Below, one piece after another: positions 8,714-17,757 of a DNA stretch of 64,000 nucleotides (positions within the stretch are counted from its first letter, which is position 1; each line of letters begins with the position of its first letter). Under the pieces are notes generated by a model. It was not told where the DNA came from. It saw only the letters and a list, made by a program, of their open reading frames with translations, and made no database searches. This stretch comes from Gracilinema caldarium (GTDB lineage: Bacteria > Spirochaetota > Spirochaetia > Treponematales > Breznakiellaceae). The DNA is taken from the NCBI RefSeq assembly GCF_029265695.1, contig NZ_JAJUHW010000004.1, forward strand, positions 1-64,000. Reading direction: 5' to 3'. A program made the translations under genes and the position numbers.

Positions 8714-10735
8714 ATGGCTTTTGTGCAATTTACCCGGGTCTCCCTTGCCTTTGGCGACCGGGATATCCTTAAGGATGTCTCCCTGAATCTGGCCGCAGGC
8801 AGCCGCGCCGCCCTGGCAGGAGCCAATGGGTCGGGGAAGTCTACCTTGATGAAGGTAATCGCCGGTCAGATACATCCGGATTCTGGAGAACGGGCTGTTC
8901 AGCGGGGCTGCCGCCTATCCTATCTCCCCCAGTCTGGCATTGTGCACTCAGTTAAAACCCTGCGGGAAGAGGCCGAGACTGCCTTTATTGGCATTCAGAA
9001 ACTTATAGCACGCATGGACGAGCTCGGAGCCCAACTGGAGCAGTCTAAAAGTGATACCAAGCAAACCGCCCAGCTCCTTGAGGAACACCATCGCCTTCAC
9101 GAAACGATAGAGAATTCCGGATACTACCAGCGATCCCAGCGGATTGCCATGGTGCTCACCGGTCTTGGTTTTTCCGAAACCGATCTGGATAGGCCTGTTG
9201 ATGAATTTTCCGGGGGCTGGCAGATGCGTATCGCCCTGGCCAAGGTTTTGTTGGAGGCTCCAGACATTCTGCTTCTGGACGAACCGACCAACTATCTGGA
9301 TATCGAAGCCCGCTCCTGGCTCGAATCCTGGCTCCAGGATTTTAAGGGCGGGTATCTCCTCGTGTCCCACGACCGCTATTTTCTTGATGTAACGGTGAAC
9401 GAAGTATACGAGCTTTTTCAGGGCTCCCTGAAGCGTTATGCGGGCAACTATAGCAACTATGAACGGATTCGGAAGGTAGAACTGGAAGGCCTCCTTGCCC
9501 GCTACGAAGCCCAGCAGGAAGAGATTGCAAAAACTGAAGACTTTATCCGTCGGTTCAGGTACAACGCTTCCAAGGCCGCCATGGTGCAGGACCGGGTCAA
9601 ACGGCTTGAAAAAATGGAGCGGATCGAGATACCCGAGTCGCTTAAAAAGATACACTTTTCTTTTCCGCCGCCGCCCCATTCCGGCCGGCTTGTGATGACC
9701 CTGCAAGGCCTGGGGAAAAAATATGGCAGCCGCCAGGCCCTGTACGGCGTCGATCTTGTGGTGGAGGCGGGAGAAAAACTCCTCGTGGTCGGCCGGAATG
9801 GGGCCGGTAAATCAACCCTGCTCCGTATCCTGGCCGGCATCGATTCCGATTACGAGGGCCAGCTGAGCCTCGGCTCCGGTGTTTCTGTAGGTTATTTCTC
9901 CCAGGATGTGGCGGAAACCATGACAGGTTCCCAGTCAGTATTGGAAACCCTGGAAGCCGAGGCTCCCCTGGAACTGATACCCAAACTGCGGGACATGCTC
10001 GGCGCCTTTCTTTTCCGGGGCGACGATGTGTACAAAGCCCTTTCGGTGCTTTCAGGGGGTGAAAAAAGCAGACTTGCCCTCCTGAGGCTGCTTTTGCATC
10101 CGGTTAACCTCCTTATTCTCGACGAACCGACCAACCACTTGGACCTCCACTCCAAGGATGTCCTTTTAGATGCCCTTAGGGCTTATCCGGGGACCGTCGT
10201 CTTTGTATCCCACGACCGGGCATTTATGGAGGCCCTTTCCACCAAAACACTGGAATTGAACCAGGGGCGGCCCCGGCTCTTTTACGGAAACTATGCCTAT
10301 TACCTTGAGCGGCTTGCTGCGGAAGCGGAGGGCAAGACCGAAGCCCCGGCTTCTGGCCCAGGCTCTCGCTCTTCATCCCGACCCATCGCGGGTTTCGGTA
10401 CTTCGCAGAGTGTCGCCACCGCGCAAATCGGGCAAGCCACACAGAGTGCGCAAGCTGCACGAAGTGCAGCAGTGTACCGTGAACTAGAAAAACAGCGCCA
10501 GGCCCAAATCCGGCGCCTTGAGCGGCAAGAGGCGGAGCTGCTTGCCAGCCTAGAAGAGGCGGAGACCAAAAAGGCCCGTTTAGAAGCGGACCTTGCCAGG
10601 CCCGAAGTCTATTCAGATGGTACAAAAGTACGGGATGTTCAAAGCCAGCTTAATGGTATACTACAAAAGATTGATGAACTTACAACCCAATGGGAACAGA
10701 TTGCCCAGGAACTGGAGACAGTTCGACAGGCTTAG
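8714..10735 (+). CDS. ABC-F family ATPase (Uup/YheS-like)
   Basis: The protein has 673 residues and two ABC cassettes without membrane segments. Cassette 1 has Walker A GANGSGKST, signature FSGGW and Walker B LLLLDEPTNYLD. Cassette 2 has GRNGAGKST, LSGGEKSRLALL and LLILDEPTNHLD. Between them is the charged linker typical of ABC-F proteins, which act on the ribosome to relieve stalled translation. The C-terminus (about 560-673) is a predicted coiled coil rich in Glu, Arg and Gln, as in Uup, preceded by a low-complexity Ala/Gln/Ser stretch. The gene starts three bases after the previous stop and has no Shine-Dalgarno, so translation is probably coupled. Which ABC-F subgroup it belongs to cannot be settled by eye. 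Confidence 0.93.
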   Translation: MAFVQFTRVSLAFGDRDILKDVSLNLAAGSRAALAGANGSGKSTLMKVIAGQIHPDSGERAVQRGCRLSYLPQSGIVHSVKTLREEAETAFIGIQKLIARMDELGAQLEQSKSDTKQTAQLLEEHHRLHETIENSGYYQRSQRIAMVLTGLGFSETDLDRPVDEFSGGWQMRIALAKVLLEAPDILLLDEPTNYLDIEARSWLESWLQDFKGGYLLVSHDRYFLDVTVNEVYELFQGSLKRYAGNYSNYERIRKVELEGLLARYEAQQEEIAKTEDFIRRFRYNASKAAMVQDRVKRLEKMERIEIPESLKKIHFSFPPPPHSGRLVMTLQGLGKKYGSRQALYGVDLVVEAGEKLLVVGRNGAGKSTLLRILAGIDSDYEGQLSLGSGVSVGYFSQDVAETMTGSQSVLETLEAEAPLELIPKLRDMLGAFLFRGDDVYKALSVLSGGEKSRLALLRLLLHPVNLLILDEPTNHLDLHSKDVLLDALRAYPGTVVFVSHDRAFMEALSTKTLELNQGRPRLFYGNYAYYLERLAAEAEGKTEAPASGPGSRSSSRPIAGFGTSQSVATAQIGQATQSAQAARSAAVYRELEKQRQAQIRRLERQEAELLASLEEAETKKARLEADLARPEVYSDGTKVRDVQSQLNGILQKIDELTTQWEQIAQELETVRQA

Positions 10736-10754
10736 AAGTAGAGAGGAGTAGCAC

Positions 10755-11732
10755 ATGAAAATTCTGGTAATTGGCGGTGCCGGTTATATCGGCAGCCATG
10801 TATGTCGGGAATTTCTGGACCAGGGACACCAGGTTACGGTCTTAGACAATCTTTCCAGCGGCCTCGAGGAAAACCTATTCCCCGAAGAAACCTTCATTAA
10901 GGGTGATATTATGGATGCCCCGGCTCTGGAACGGGTTATGGCCCAAGGTTTCGACGCCCTCATCCATCTAGCGGCTTTTAAGGCCGCCGGAGAATCTATG
11001 CTCAAGCCGGAAAAATATTCGGTGAACAATATAAGCGGCACCATCAATATTCTGAACGCAGCCTGCGCGACAGGTATTAAATATGTGGTGTTCTCCTCCT
11101 CTGCCGCAACCTATGGAGAACCCAAATATCTTCCAATTGATGAAAACCATCCTACGGAACCGGAAAACTACTATGGCTTTACGAAGCTGGAAATCGAGCG
11201 GTTCCTCAAATGGTACGACAAGCTCAAGGGAATAAAATTTGCCGCCCTCCGGTACTTTAACGCTGCGGGCTACGATGTAAAAGGCCGCATTACCGGTCTT
11301 GAGCGGAACCCGGCCAACCTGCTCCCTGTGGTTATGGAAGCCGCCGCAGGAATGCGGAGCGAAGTACAAGTTTTCGGCAACGACTATGACACCATCGACG
11401 GTACGGGGGTGCGGGATTACATCCATGTCAACGACCTGGCAGTCGGCCATGTGGCAGCCCTGGATTACCTGGTAAAACATAACAAGAGCCTTACCGTGAA
11501 CCTGGGAAGCGAAAGCGGTCTTTCGGTCCTCCAGATTATCGACGCGGCCCGAAAGATTACCGGCCGGCCCATTCCGGCAAAAATCGTTGGTCGCAGGCCT
11601 GGAGATCCGGCAAAACTAACCGCTTCGGCTCAGCTTGCCAAGGAACTTCTCGGCTGGACCGCCCGGTATTCCGATGTGGATACCCTGGTCCGCACCAGCT
11701 GGGAAGTTTACCGGAAAAAAGCTGGCCTCTAA
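10755..11732 (+). CDS. galE: UDP-glucose 4-epimerase
   Basis: The protein has 325 residues. It begins with the NAD-binding motif GGAGYIGSH, continues with LDNLSSG, and has the extended short-chain dehydrogenase site: FSSSAATYG and YYGFTKLEIE (Tyr-x-x-x-Lys). DYIHVNDLA and the length agree with GalE, which interconverts UDP-glucose and UDP-galactose in the cytoplasm. A GAGGAG ribosome site precedes the ATG. A UDPGP-type nucleotidyltransferase that could supply UDP-sugar is encoded at 24743. Confidence 0.95.
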   Translation: MKILVIGGAGYIGSHVCREFLDQGHQVTVLDNLSSGLEENLFPEETFIKGDIMDAPALERVMAQGFDALIHLAAFKAAGESMLKPEKYSVNNISGTINILNAACATGIKYVVFSSSAATYGEPKYLPIDENHPTEPENYYGFTKLEIERFLKWYDKLKGIKFAALRYFNAAGYDVKGRITGLERNPANLLPVVMEAAAGMRSEVQVFGNDYDTIDGTGVRDYIHVNDLAVGHVAALDYLVKHNKSLTVNLGSESGLSVLQIIDAARKITGRPIPAKIVGRRPGDPAKLTASAQLAKELLGWTARYSDVDTLVRTSWEVYRKKAGL

Positions 11733-11755
11733 AAATGAGATTATAAAGGAACCTA

Positions 11756-12982
11756 ATGATGGATAAAATTTATTCCTATATCGAATCCAGCACCGATACC
11801 CTGATAGAACTGGAGACCGAGCTTTGCAAGCATCCGGCCATATCTCCCGATTCTGGCGGGGAAGGGGAGCTTGAAAAAGTAGAAGCCCTCCAAGCCTGGC
11901 TTATAGCCCACGGTATTACCCAGCTTGAACGGCACGATGCGCCGGATAGCCGCGCCAAGGGCGGGGTGAGACCCAACCTTATCGCGACCATTCCGGGGGC
12001 CAGCGATACCAAGCGGCTTTGGATCATGAGCCATACCGACGTGGTACCTCCGGGTGAGCTTTCCCTCTGGCAGAGCGACCCCTGGCAGGTTGTCGTTAAA
12101 GATGGCCGCCTCATTGGCCGCGGTGTGGAAGACAATCAGCAGGGGCTGACCTCTTCCGTGCTGGCAGCCTTGGCGTTGGTTCAACAGGGAATAAGGCCCC
12201 CCCATACGGTCAAGCTCCTTTTTGTGGCCGACGAGGAAATGGGAAGCGAATATGGCATCCAGTGGCTCTTAGCGAACCGAAACCTGTTCCGGAGCGATGA
12301 TATGGTCGTTATCCCCGATGGGGGCGACGAAAGGGGCGAAACCATAGAGGTGGCCGAAAAGAACCTGCTCTGGCTTAAACTTAAGACCGCCGGCAAACAG
12401 TGTCATGGGTCCCGGCCAGACCAGGGAGCCAATGCACACCTGGCGGCCTGCGAACTAGCGGTGCGGCTCCACGATGAACTTCCCCGGCGTTTTGCCGCCA
12501 GGGACAGCCTCTTTGATCCGGACTATTCTACCTTTGAACCGACAAAGCACGAAGCCAATGTGCCCAATGTGAATACTATCCCCGGGGATGATGTCTTTTA
12601 TATGGATATGCGGGTCCTGCCCCAATATCCACTCAAGGATGTCCTTGCCGAAGTAGAACGAATTATGAACGAAGTGGCCGCGAAGCGCCATGTCCAGATA
12701 AGCTACGAAATACTCCAGCGGGTAGAATCCAAAGCTACCAGTGCAGATGCACCCCTGGTACGCTTCCTATCCCAGGCGGTTAACCGGGTTTACGGTGTGG
12801 AGACCCGGCCTATCGGCATTGGCGGCGGAACCGTCGGCGCCTTTTTGCGGAACATTGGCATAGACTCGGTAGTCTGGGGCCGGCTCCATGAAAGTGCTCA
12901 TCAACCTAATGAATACGCCCTCATCGAAAACATCATCGGGGATGCCAAGGTTATGGCCACCCTGATGATGGAAGAGCGGTAA
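11756..12982 (+). CDS. M20-family metallopeptidase/deacylase
   Basis: The protein has 408 residues. The zinc-ligand motifs of peptidase family M20 are present in order: SHTDVVPPGE, GRGVEDNQQG (bridging Asp), DEEMGSEYG (catalytic Glu pair) and, near the end, LHESAHQPNEY (last His). The middle region (about 190-310) is the lid/dimer domain. No signal peptide is present, so it acts in the cytoplasm, probably on small peptides or N-acyl amino acids; the exact substrate is not readable. AAAGGA is placed five bases before the ATG. Confidence 0.9.
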   Translation: MMDKIYSYIESSTDTLIELETELCKHPAISPDSGGEGELEKVEALQAWLIAHGITQLERHDAPDSRAKGGVRPNLIATIPGASDTKRLWIMSHTDVVPPGELSLWQSDPWQVVVKDGRLIGRGVEDNQQGLTSSVLAALALVQQGIRPPHTVKLLFVADEEMGSEYGIQWLLANRNLFRSDDMVVIPDGGDERGETIEVAEKNLLWLKLKTAGKQCHGSRPDQGANAHLAACELAVRLHDELPRRFAARDSLFDPDYSTFEPTKHEANVPNVNTIPGDDVFYMDMRVLPQYPLKDVLAEVERIMNEVAAKRHVQISYEILQRVESKATSADAPLVRFLSQAVNRVYGVETRPIGIGGGTVGAFLRNIGIDSVVWGRLHESAHQPNEYALIENIIGDAKVMATLMMEER

Positions 12983-13007
12983 ATAATTAAAGGAAAGGAG
13001 GATGTCT

Positions 13008-14015
13008 ATGAAACGAGTACTATTCAGTGTGTTGGCAGCGGTGGGACTGCTCGCCCAGGTAAACGCCGGTGAGCTTTCCATGAATTTCCTGGCCGCTTAC
13101 TACATCCCCAACCTGGCCGGTTATCAGGCAAGCGGTTTTGCCCCCATAACCTACACGCCCCTGGAAGGCCAGGACGCGCCGGGTGCGCTCAGAACCCTGG
13201 GATCCACCTGGGGCGGCGCCGAAGCCAAGGTTGCCTTTTCCTACAGCGATTCCATGCCCTTCCTCACAGGCTCAGGGCTTATGAAGGATAACAACCTGAG
13301 CGGCAAGGCAACCTTGGAACTTTCTCCCGTTTCCATTAACGCTGTTGGCCAGGTCTCTCTAACGCCCATTGCATTCCTGGTGTTTACCGGCGGCGCCGCT
13401 CTCGGTACAGGCTGGACCGCGGGACCCTTCCAGGGGCTGGGCTTAAATCCTGCGGACAATAATGTATCCGGTATTGAACTTACCCCATTCGGCGGCCTTG
13501 TCTGGCGGGTCTGGGGTTCTGGAACCTTCCAGTTTGATCTTGCTGCCCTTATGCCAGGGAACTGGAACCATGTGGTGGTTCAGGCTGTTGGCAAGGTGGA
13601 GTACAAGGCCTATACCGGCGCAGCTGACGGAAAAGCCTGGCTTTACGAAGCCGATGGGGGGGAAAACTTTAACGGCGCCAAATTCTACGGTACCTATATT
13701 CTCGGCTATCAGATGCCTCTCAAAGTTAATTTCGTAGGCTTTATGGCGGAAAGTGAGGAATGGATCGGTGACGTTCGGGGTTACAGCACCATGGCTTCTG
13801 GCGGATGGGGATCGGATTTCCGGTTCTGGCAGCTTGGAAGCCTCACCAATTTCCAGCTTGGTAAAAATGACAGCCTCCTGATGCTCGTCCAGTTCAAAAT
13901 GGCCCGGGATTATACCGATGCTACCACCCGGAACCGCTCCTTTGAGACCCGGGAATACGAAGCCCCCTACTGGTACTTTAACCGCATTGCCCTTTCCTAT
14001 ACCCACAAGTTTTAG
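13008..14015 (+). CDS. Secreted protein, probable outer-membrane beta-barrel
   Basis: GGAAAGGAGG ends at 13001, so the ATG at 13008 is better spaced than the one at 13002. The product has 335 residues with a clean signal peptide (MKRVLFSVLAAVGLLAQVNA, cleaved after NAG or NA). The mature part is rich in Gly, aromatic residues and alternating hydrophobic strands, and ends in YTHKF; a terminal Phe is common in outer-membrane beta-barrels. No named family was recognised. It follows the peptidase gene by 25 bases. Confidence 0.7.
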   Translation: MKRVLFSVLAAVGLLAQVNAGELSMNFLAAYYIPNLAGYQASGFAPITYTPLEGQDAPGALRTLGSTWGGAEAKVAFSYSDSMPFLTGSGLMKDNNLSGKATLELSPVSINAVGQVSLTPIAFLVFTGGAALGTGWTAGPFQGLGLNPADNNVSGIELTPFGGLVWRVWGSGTFQFDLAALMPGNWNHVVVQAVGKVEYKAYTGAADGKAWLYEADGGENFNGAKFYGTYILGYQMPLKVNFVGFMAESEEWIGDVRGYSTMASGGWGSDFRFWQLGSLTNFQLGKNDSLLMLVQFKMARDYTDATTRNRSFETREYEAPYWYFNRIALSYTHKF

Positions 14016-14023
14016 TATATTAA

Positions 14024-14058
14024 GGTTCAGGCGAAGCTCTGTTGCTTTTGCTTGAACC
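14024..14058 (+). other. Long imperfect hairpin between the barrel gene and ribA
   Basis: GGTTCAGGCGAAGC (14024-14037) pairs with GCTTTTGCTTGAACC (14044-14058), leaving a six-base loop. No T run follows, so it is not a standard terminator. It may protect the 3' end of the upstream mRNA or control ribA. It does not match the FMN riboswitch core. Confidence 0.55.
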
Positions 14059-14110
14059 TCCGGTTGAACCGCCAGGCCCAAGGCACAGCAGCAGGGTGAA
14101 GGAGTCAGCT

Positions 14111-14839
14111 ATGGATGCAGTCAACCTGGATAAGCCCTGTGAAAAGGCGGTCAGCCGGGAAGAGCTCGAAAAAAAACTAACCGGGAAACCGGATTTTATA
14201 CTGGAAGAACACTATTGCCGGGGCCGCAACACCTATTGCGAAGATGCGGGCCCCTGCTGTGTGGAACTCGTAGCCCACGCAGACCTGCCGACCCGTTTTG
14301 GCCATTTTACCCTTTATGGTTTTTACGACGCAAAAAACGACAAGGAGCATACCGCCATTGTCAAGGGAACTGTGGATGGCAAAGAGCGGGTTCCCCTCCG
14401 GGTCCATTCCCAGTGCCATACAGGAGACGTCCTCGGCAGCCTCCGCTGCGACTGCCGGGACCAGCTCGAAGCGGCCCTTTCTTACATTAACGGCCAGGAA
14501 TTCGGCGCGGTCATCTATATGAAACAGGAAGGGCGGGGTATAGGGCTCCTGAACAAAATAAAGGCCTACCAACTCCAGGACCTGGGCCTTGATACGGTGG
14601 AAGCGAACCTGTATCTTGGCTACCCCGACGAAGGCCGGGAATATTCGGTGGCCGCTAAAATCATTGAACTCTTGGGCATCAAGTCGGTGGCCCTCATGAC
14701 CAACAATCCCGACAAAATACAGAAACTGAAGAGGGAAGGGGTGCTGGTGGTGGACCGGATACCCATTGTTATTCCACCGAACCCCTATGACGAAGAATAC
14801 CTTAAAACCAAACGGGAACGGATGAATCACCTTATATGA
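14111..14839 (+). CDS. ribA: GTP cyclohydrolase II
   Basis: The ATG at 14111 is preceded by GAAGGAG; an upstream TTG at 14042 would overlap a hairpin and is unlikely. The product has 242 residues. The zinc site is clear: VHSQCHTGDVLGSLRCDCRD gives Cys102, Cys113 and Cys115, and EGRGIGLLNKIKAY carries the catalytic and GTP-contact residues. The C-terminal MTNNPDKIQKL is also typical. The enzyme opens GTP to start riboflavin synthesis. It is the stand-alone form, without the RibB half. It carries an N-terminal stretch of about 55 residues with four extra Cys (36, 43, 49, 50) that most RibA proteins lack. It overlaps the following radical SAM gene by four bases. Confidence 0.93.
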   Translation: MDAVNLDKPCEKAVSREELEKKLTGKPDFILEEHYCRGRNTYCEDAGPCCVELVAHADLPTRFGHFTLYGFYDAKNDKEHTAIVKGTVDGKERVPLRVHSQCHTGDVLGSLRCDCRDQLEAALSYINGQEFGAVIYMKQEGRGIGLLNKIKAYQLQDLGLDTVEANLYLGYPDEGREYSVAAKIIELLGIKSVALMTNNPDKIQKLKREGVLVVDRIPIVIPPNPYDEEYLKTKRERMNHLI

Positions 14840-15900
14840 AGCTTCTCACCCGTATCAACGATCTTCCTCCGGAACTGGCCGCGACGGTCACCGCGGAAGA
14901 AACGGCCTTTGTGGAGAGTCTTAAAGCTAAAGGAATACTTCCCTTTGCGGTGACTCCCTTTTATGCAAACCTGGCCTGTGCCGCTGGTATTGCCCCCGAA
15001 ATCCGCAGGCAGTTTTTCCCAAGCCCTGAAGAAGACCGCATTTTGCCCTATGAGCTCGATGATCCCCTGGGCGAAGCGCGTTACCGTGTCGCTCCCCGGC
15101 TTGTACACCAATACCATGACCGGGTGCTGCTTTTAGCTAACGGCACCTGCGCCGGCTATTGCCGCCACTGTTTTCGCCGGTCCTGGACATCGACCCTGCA
15201 GGGTTTTATTACCGACGAGGAACTAAAACCCATACAGGCCTATCTGGTTTCTCATCCGGAAGTACGGGAAGTCCTGGTTTCCGGGGGAGACCCCCTCATG
15301 GGCAGTGATGAGAAACTGGAACGACTCTTTATTGCCCTCCGGGCCGCAAGGCCCGGCATTTTGCTCCGTATGGGAAGCCGTATGCCCATTATGGCGCCGG
15401 AACGAATCTCAGGCGGCTTGGTAAGGCTGTTCCGCGCTTATCGGCCCCTAAGACTGATACTCCATATCAATCATCCCCAAGAACTGGCCCAGGATGTCCG
15501 CGCTGCCCTGGGCCGCCTGATCGAATCGGGTATCCCTGTCCATACGCAAACAGTGCTGCTGCGGGGTGTGAACGATTCGGGCCAGGTGCTGGCAGAGCTG
15601 TTCCGGGAACTGCTTAATCTTGGGGCCACTCCCTATTATCTTTTCCAGGGAGATCTAGCCCCGGGAACCAGCCATTTCAGGGTAAACCTTGAGCGGGCTT
15701 TGTTCATCTATAAGGAACTCACCAATCTTATTTCCGGCTTGGGACTTCCGGTTTTTGCGGTGGATCTACCCGGCGGCGGGGGCAAGGTACACCTGCATCC
15801 GGGGATTATTGAAGGCGAAGAAACCGATGCAGCAGGTCAAACTTGGTATTTGCTGCGGAGCAGAAGCGGCGAACCTTGGCGCTATCCAAAAGAACTATAA
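14836..15900 (+). CDS. KamA/EpmB-type radical SAM aminomutase
   Basis: The protein has 354 residues. CAGYCRHC (Cys105, 109, 112) is the CX3CX2C site for the 4Fe-4S cluster of the lysine 2,3-aminomutase family. SGGDPLMGSD binds S-adenosylmethionine, and DLPGGGGKVHL near the C-terminus holds the lysine that binds pyridoxal phosphate. Its length fits EpmB, which makes beta-lysine for modifying elongation factor P, better than the roughly 415-residue catabolic lysine 2,3-aminomutase. No epmA or efp is in the window, so the EF-P role is inference. The ATGA overlap with ribA suggests translational coupling. Confidence 0.85.
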   Translation: MKLLTRINDLPPELAATVTAEETAFVESLKAKGILPFAVTPFYANLACAAGIAPEIRRQFFPSPEEDRILPYELDDPLGEARYRVAPRLVHQYHDRVLLLANGTCAGYCRHCFRRSWTSTLQGFITDEELKPIQAYLVSHPEVREVLVSGGDPLMGSDEKLERLFIALRAARPGILLRMGSRMPIMAPERISGGLVRLFRAYRPLRLILHINHPQELAQDVRAALGRLIESGIPVHTQTVLLRGVNDSGQVLAELFRELLNLGATPYYLFQGDLAPGTSHFRVNLERALFIYKELTNLISGLGLPVFAVDLPGGGGKVHLHPGIIEGEETDAAGQTWYLLRSRSGEPWRYPKEL

Positions 15901-15919
15901 GGTGAGCCTCTTTCAAATA

Positions 15920-16411
15920 TCAGAACGTCCTCACCGTATCGCCGTATTTTTCTAAATCCGCAAGTACAATCGGATCAAGGAAATGAGAATAGGCTTCCCG
16001 GTTTGCCCGAATGTCGGTGGCAGAAATCGGAACCCGGATACGTTCCCGGTCTACCACCCGGTGATCGCAGTGCAATACCTTGGCTGCCCAGTCCCCATAG
16101 GCTTCGCTTGAAAAAAACACATCAATTTTTCTGCCCGCCATAAATGACCGGAGAAATTCTTCGTGTATTTTGCGGATTTCTGGGCTGTTGCCAGAAATTT
16201 CCGGGGCATCCGGGGCTTCCAAAACTTCTGCCTGAGGATATAGTGTTCTGATCCAGCCTGCTCTCACCTCTAAGGGAATGGGGGTTACGCTTTTCGCTTG
16301 GTAAACCACCACAATAAGGTGTTCGGTTTCCGCAAGGGCTGTTTCTATAAGATGCTGATGACCCCGGTGCAGGGGAGCGAATTTGCCAACCGTCAGTCCC
16401 GTTTTATACAT
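15920..16411 (-). CDS. Nicotinamide-nucleotide adenylyltransferase-like protein (NadM/NadR N-domain type)
   Basis: The chosen start (16411, MYKTGLTVGKF) has GGAG a few bases upstream; the open frame extends further but without a ribosome site. The product has 163 residues. KFAPLHRGHQHLI contains the HxGH motif of nucleotidyltransferases and ISATDIRAN is the ISxTxxR motif. This matches the adenylyltransferase half of NadR or archaeal-type NadM; the NadR kinase half is absent. It would join ATP and NMN to make NAD. NadD, for the mononucleotide of nicotinate, is encoded separately at 53629. The gene is convergent with the radical SAM gene. Confidence 0.85.
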   Translation of the reverse strand: MYKTGLTVGKFAPLHRGHQHLIETALAETEHLIVVVYQAKSVTPIPLEVRAGWIRTLYPQAEVLEAPDAPEISGNSPEIRKIHEEFLRSFMAGRKIDVFFSSEAYGDWAAKVLHCDHRVVDRERIRVPISATDIRANREAYSHFLDPIVLADLEKYGDTVRTF

Positions 16412-16526
16412 GGTGCTCCATTCTATACCGCCCGCCCGCTTATGGTCTAGGAGCCGTCCCAGCCGCATGCAAAGGGTACAGCAAAAGTTTCGCAACAGTG
16501 TTCGTTAACCCAGCACGCACTCTGCC

Positions 16527-16555
16527 TTGACCTTTCAAGGAAAGCTTACTATTGT
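16527..16555 (+). promoter_or_regulatory. Probable promoter of the pnrA lipoprotein gene
   Basis: TTGACC (16527-16532), a 17-base spacer and TATTGT (16550-16555) lie about 30 bases before the start codon. CCTTG/CAAGG inverted arms (16525-16540) overlap the -35 box. Confidence 0.45.
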
Positions 16556-16584
16556 TACAGTACTTCAATCAGGAGGAAACCAGA

Positions 16585-17700
16585 ATGAAGAAATTTTCAA
16601 TCGTTGCTCTCGTAGCCGTAGCCGCCGTAACTTTTTTCGGCTGCAATGCCAAGAAAGCTGCTCCCGCTGCTAGCGCGGAAAAGCCTGCGGTTACCGTTCG
16701 TCTCTTGACCGATGCTACCGGCATCGATGACAAGTCTTTTAATGCCGCTGCATGGCGGGGTATCCTTGAATTTTACGGCGATACCTGGGAAAACCAAACC
16801 CAGAAGGGTAAGGCCTACGATGTGGTTACCGCCCAAACCCAGGACCTCTATATCCCCAACCTCAAGCAAGCTTCGGACGAAAAGTATGACCTTATCGTCG
16901 TGACCGGCTTTACCTGGGCCGATGCGCTTGGTGAAGTTGCTCCCAAATATCCCGATCAAAAATACATGATTGTCGATGTTGACTGGGTTAACGCTCCCAA
17001 TGTTATGCAGGTTACCTTCTCCGAGCATGAAGGTTCCTACCTGGTCGGTGTTGCCGCAGCCCTCAAAGCTAAGGCCGATGGTATTAAGAATCCCAAGTTC
17101 GGCTTTATCGGCGGTATTCCTGGCCCGGTTATTACCAAGTTCGAAGTTGGCTATGTCCAGGGTATCAAGTCGGTGTTGCCCGACGCCCAGATTGTGGACT
17201 ATTATGCCAATGACTGGGGTAAGCCCGAACTGGCAAAAGCCCAGGCAAAGAACTGGTATGATTCCGGTGTGTATGCCATCTTCTCCGCCGCCGGCGGTAC
17301 CGGAAACGGCACCATTGCACAGGCTAAAGAATATCGCTCTCAGGGAAAGAATGTATGGGCCATTGGTGTAGACTCTGACCAGTATGAAGACGGCCTCTAT
17401 GCGGAAGGCAAGTCCGCAGTTCTTACCTCCATGCTCAAGCGGGTCGAGACCGCCACCAAGTACGGCCTCGAAGCTGTTAAGAGCGGCGCCTTCAAGGGCA
17501 GCGTGGTTGTCCTGGATACCAAGGCTGGCGGTGTGGGTTTCTCCACCAAGAATCCCGACCTCGGTGCGGATATTGTAAGCCAGGTCGAAGCTGTCAGGGC
17601 AAAGATTGTAGCCGGCGAAGTCAAGGTTGCCGCTACCTATGCGGATGCTAAAAAGCTTCCTGGCTTCCCCACCAATCTGCAGGCCAAGGACTCTCAATAA
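16585..17700 (+). CDS. pnrA: Bmp/PnrA-family purine-nucleoside-binding lipoprotein
   Basis: The ATG at 16585 follows CAGGAGGAAACC, giving 371 residues. The signal peptide MKKFSIVALVAVAAVTFFGC ends in a lipobox. The mature protein is a Bmp-type periplasmic binding protein: LLTDATGIDDKSFNAAAWRG, then VTGFTWADALGEVA, GFIGGIPGPVITKFEVGYVQG and GVDSDQYEDG, all typical of TmpC/PnrA of Treponema. PnrA (TmpC) of T. pallidum binds purine nucleosides. An ABC importer and a nucleoside phosphorylase follow in the same direction. A hairpin with a T run separates it from the ATPase gene, which may keep the lipoprotein in excess. Confidence 0.93.
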   Translation: MKKFSIVALVAVAAVTFFGCNAKKAAPAASAEKPAVTVRLLTDATGIDDKSFNAAAWRGILEFYGDTWENQTQKGKAYDVVTAQTQDLYIPNLKQASDEKYDLIVVTGFTWADALGEVAPKYPDQKYMIVDVDWVNAPNVMQVTFSEHEGSYLVGVAAALKAKADGIKNPKFGFIGGIPGPVITKFEVGYVQGIKSVLPDAQIVDYYANDWGKPELAKAQAKNWYDSGVYAIFSAAGGTGNGTIAQAKEYRSQGKNVWAIGVDSDQYEDGLYAEGKSAVLTSMLKRVETATKYGLEAVKSGAFKGSVVVLDTKAGGVGFSTKNPDLGADIVSQVEAVRAKIVAGEVKVAATYADAKKLPGFPTNLQAKDSQ

Positions 17701-17732
17701 GCATGAGCCAATAGGCATGGGTTGATGCTGCA

Positions 17733-17753
17733 GGGACGGATCTGCAGCGTCCC
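17733..17753 (+). other. Stem-loop downstream of pnrA
   Basis: GGGACG (17733-17738) pairs with CGTCCC (17748-17753) across a nine-base loop; an alternative is CTGCAG pairing with itself nearby. It precedes the stronger terminator-like hairpin and may protect the 3' end of the pnrA message. Confidence 0.5.
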
Positions 17754-17757
17754 GAGG

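Noticed and set aside
14016-14110. FMN riboswitch before ribA
   Set aside because: A long hairpin is present, but the conserved FMN aptamer core is not seen.
16412-16584. Purine riboswitch before the nucleoside-binding lipoprotein
   Set aside because: No purine aptamer core (P1-J1/2-P2-P3 layout) could be made; only a small inverted repeat near the -35 box.
16597-17718. 373-aa minus-strand ORF opposite pnrA
   Set aside because: Shadow of a strongly biased gene; no motif and no ribosome site.
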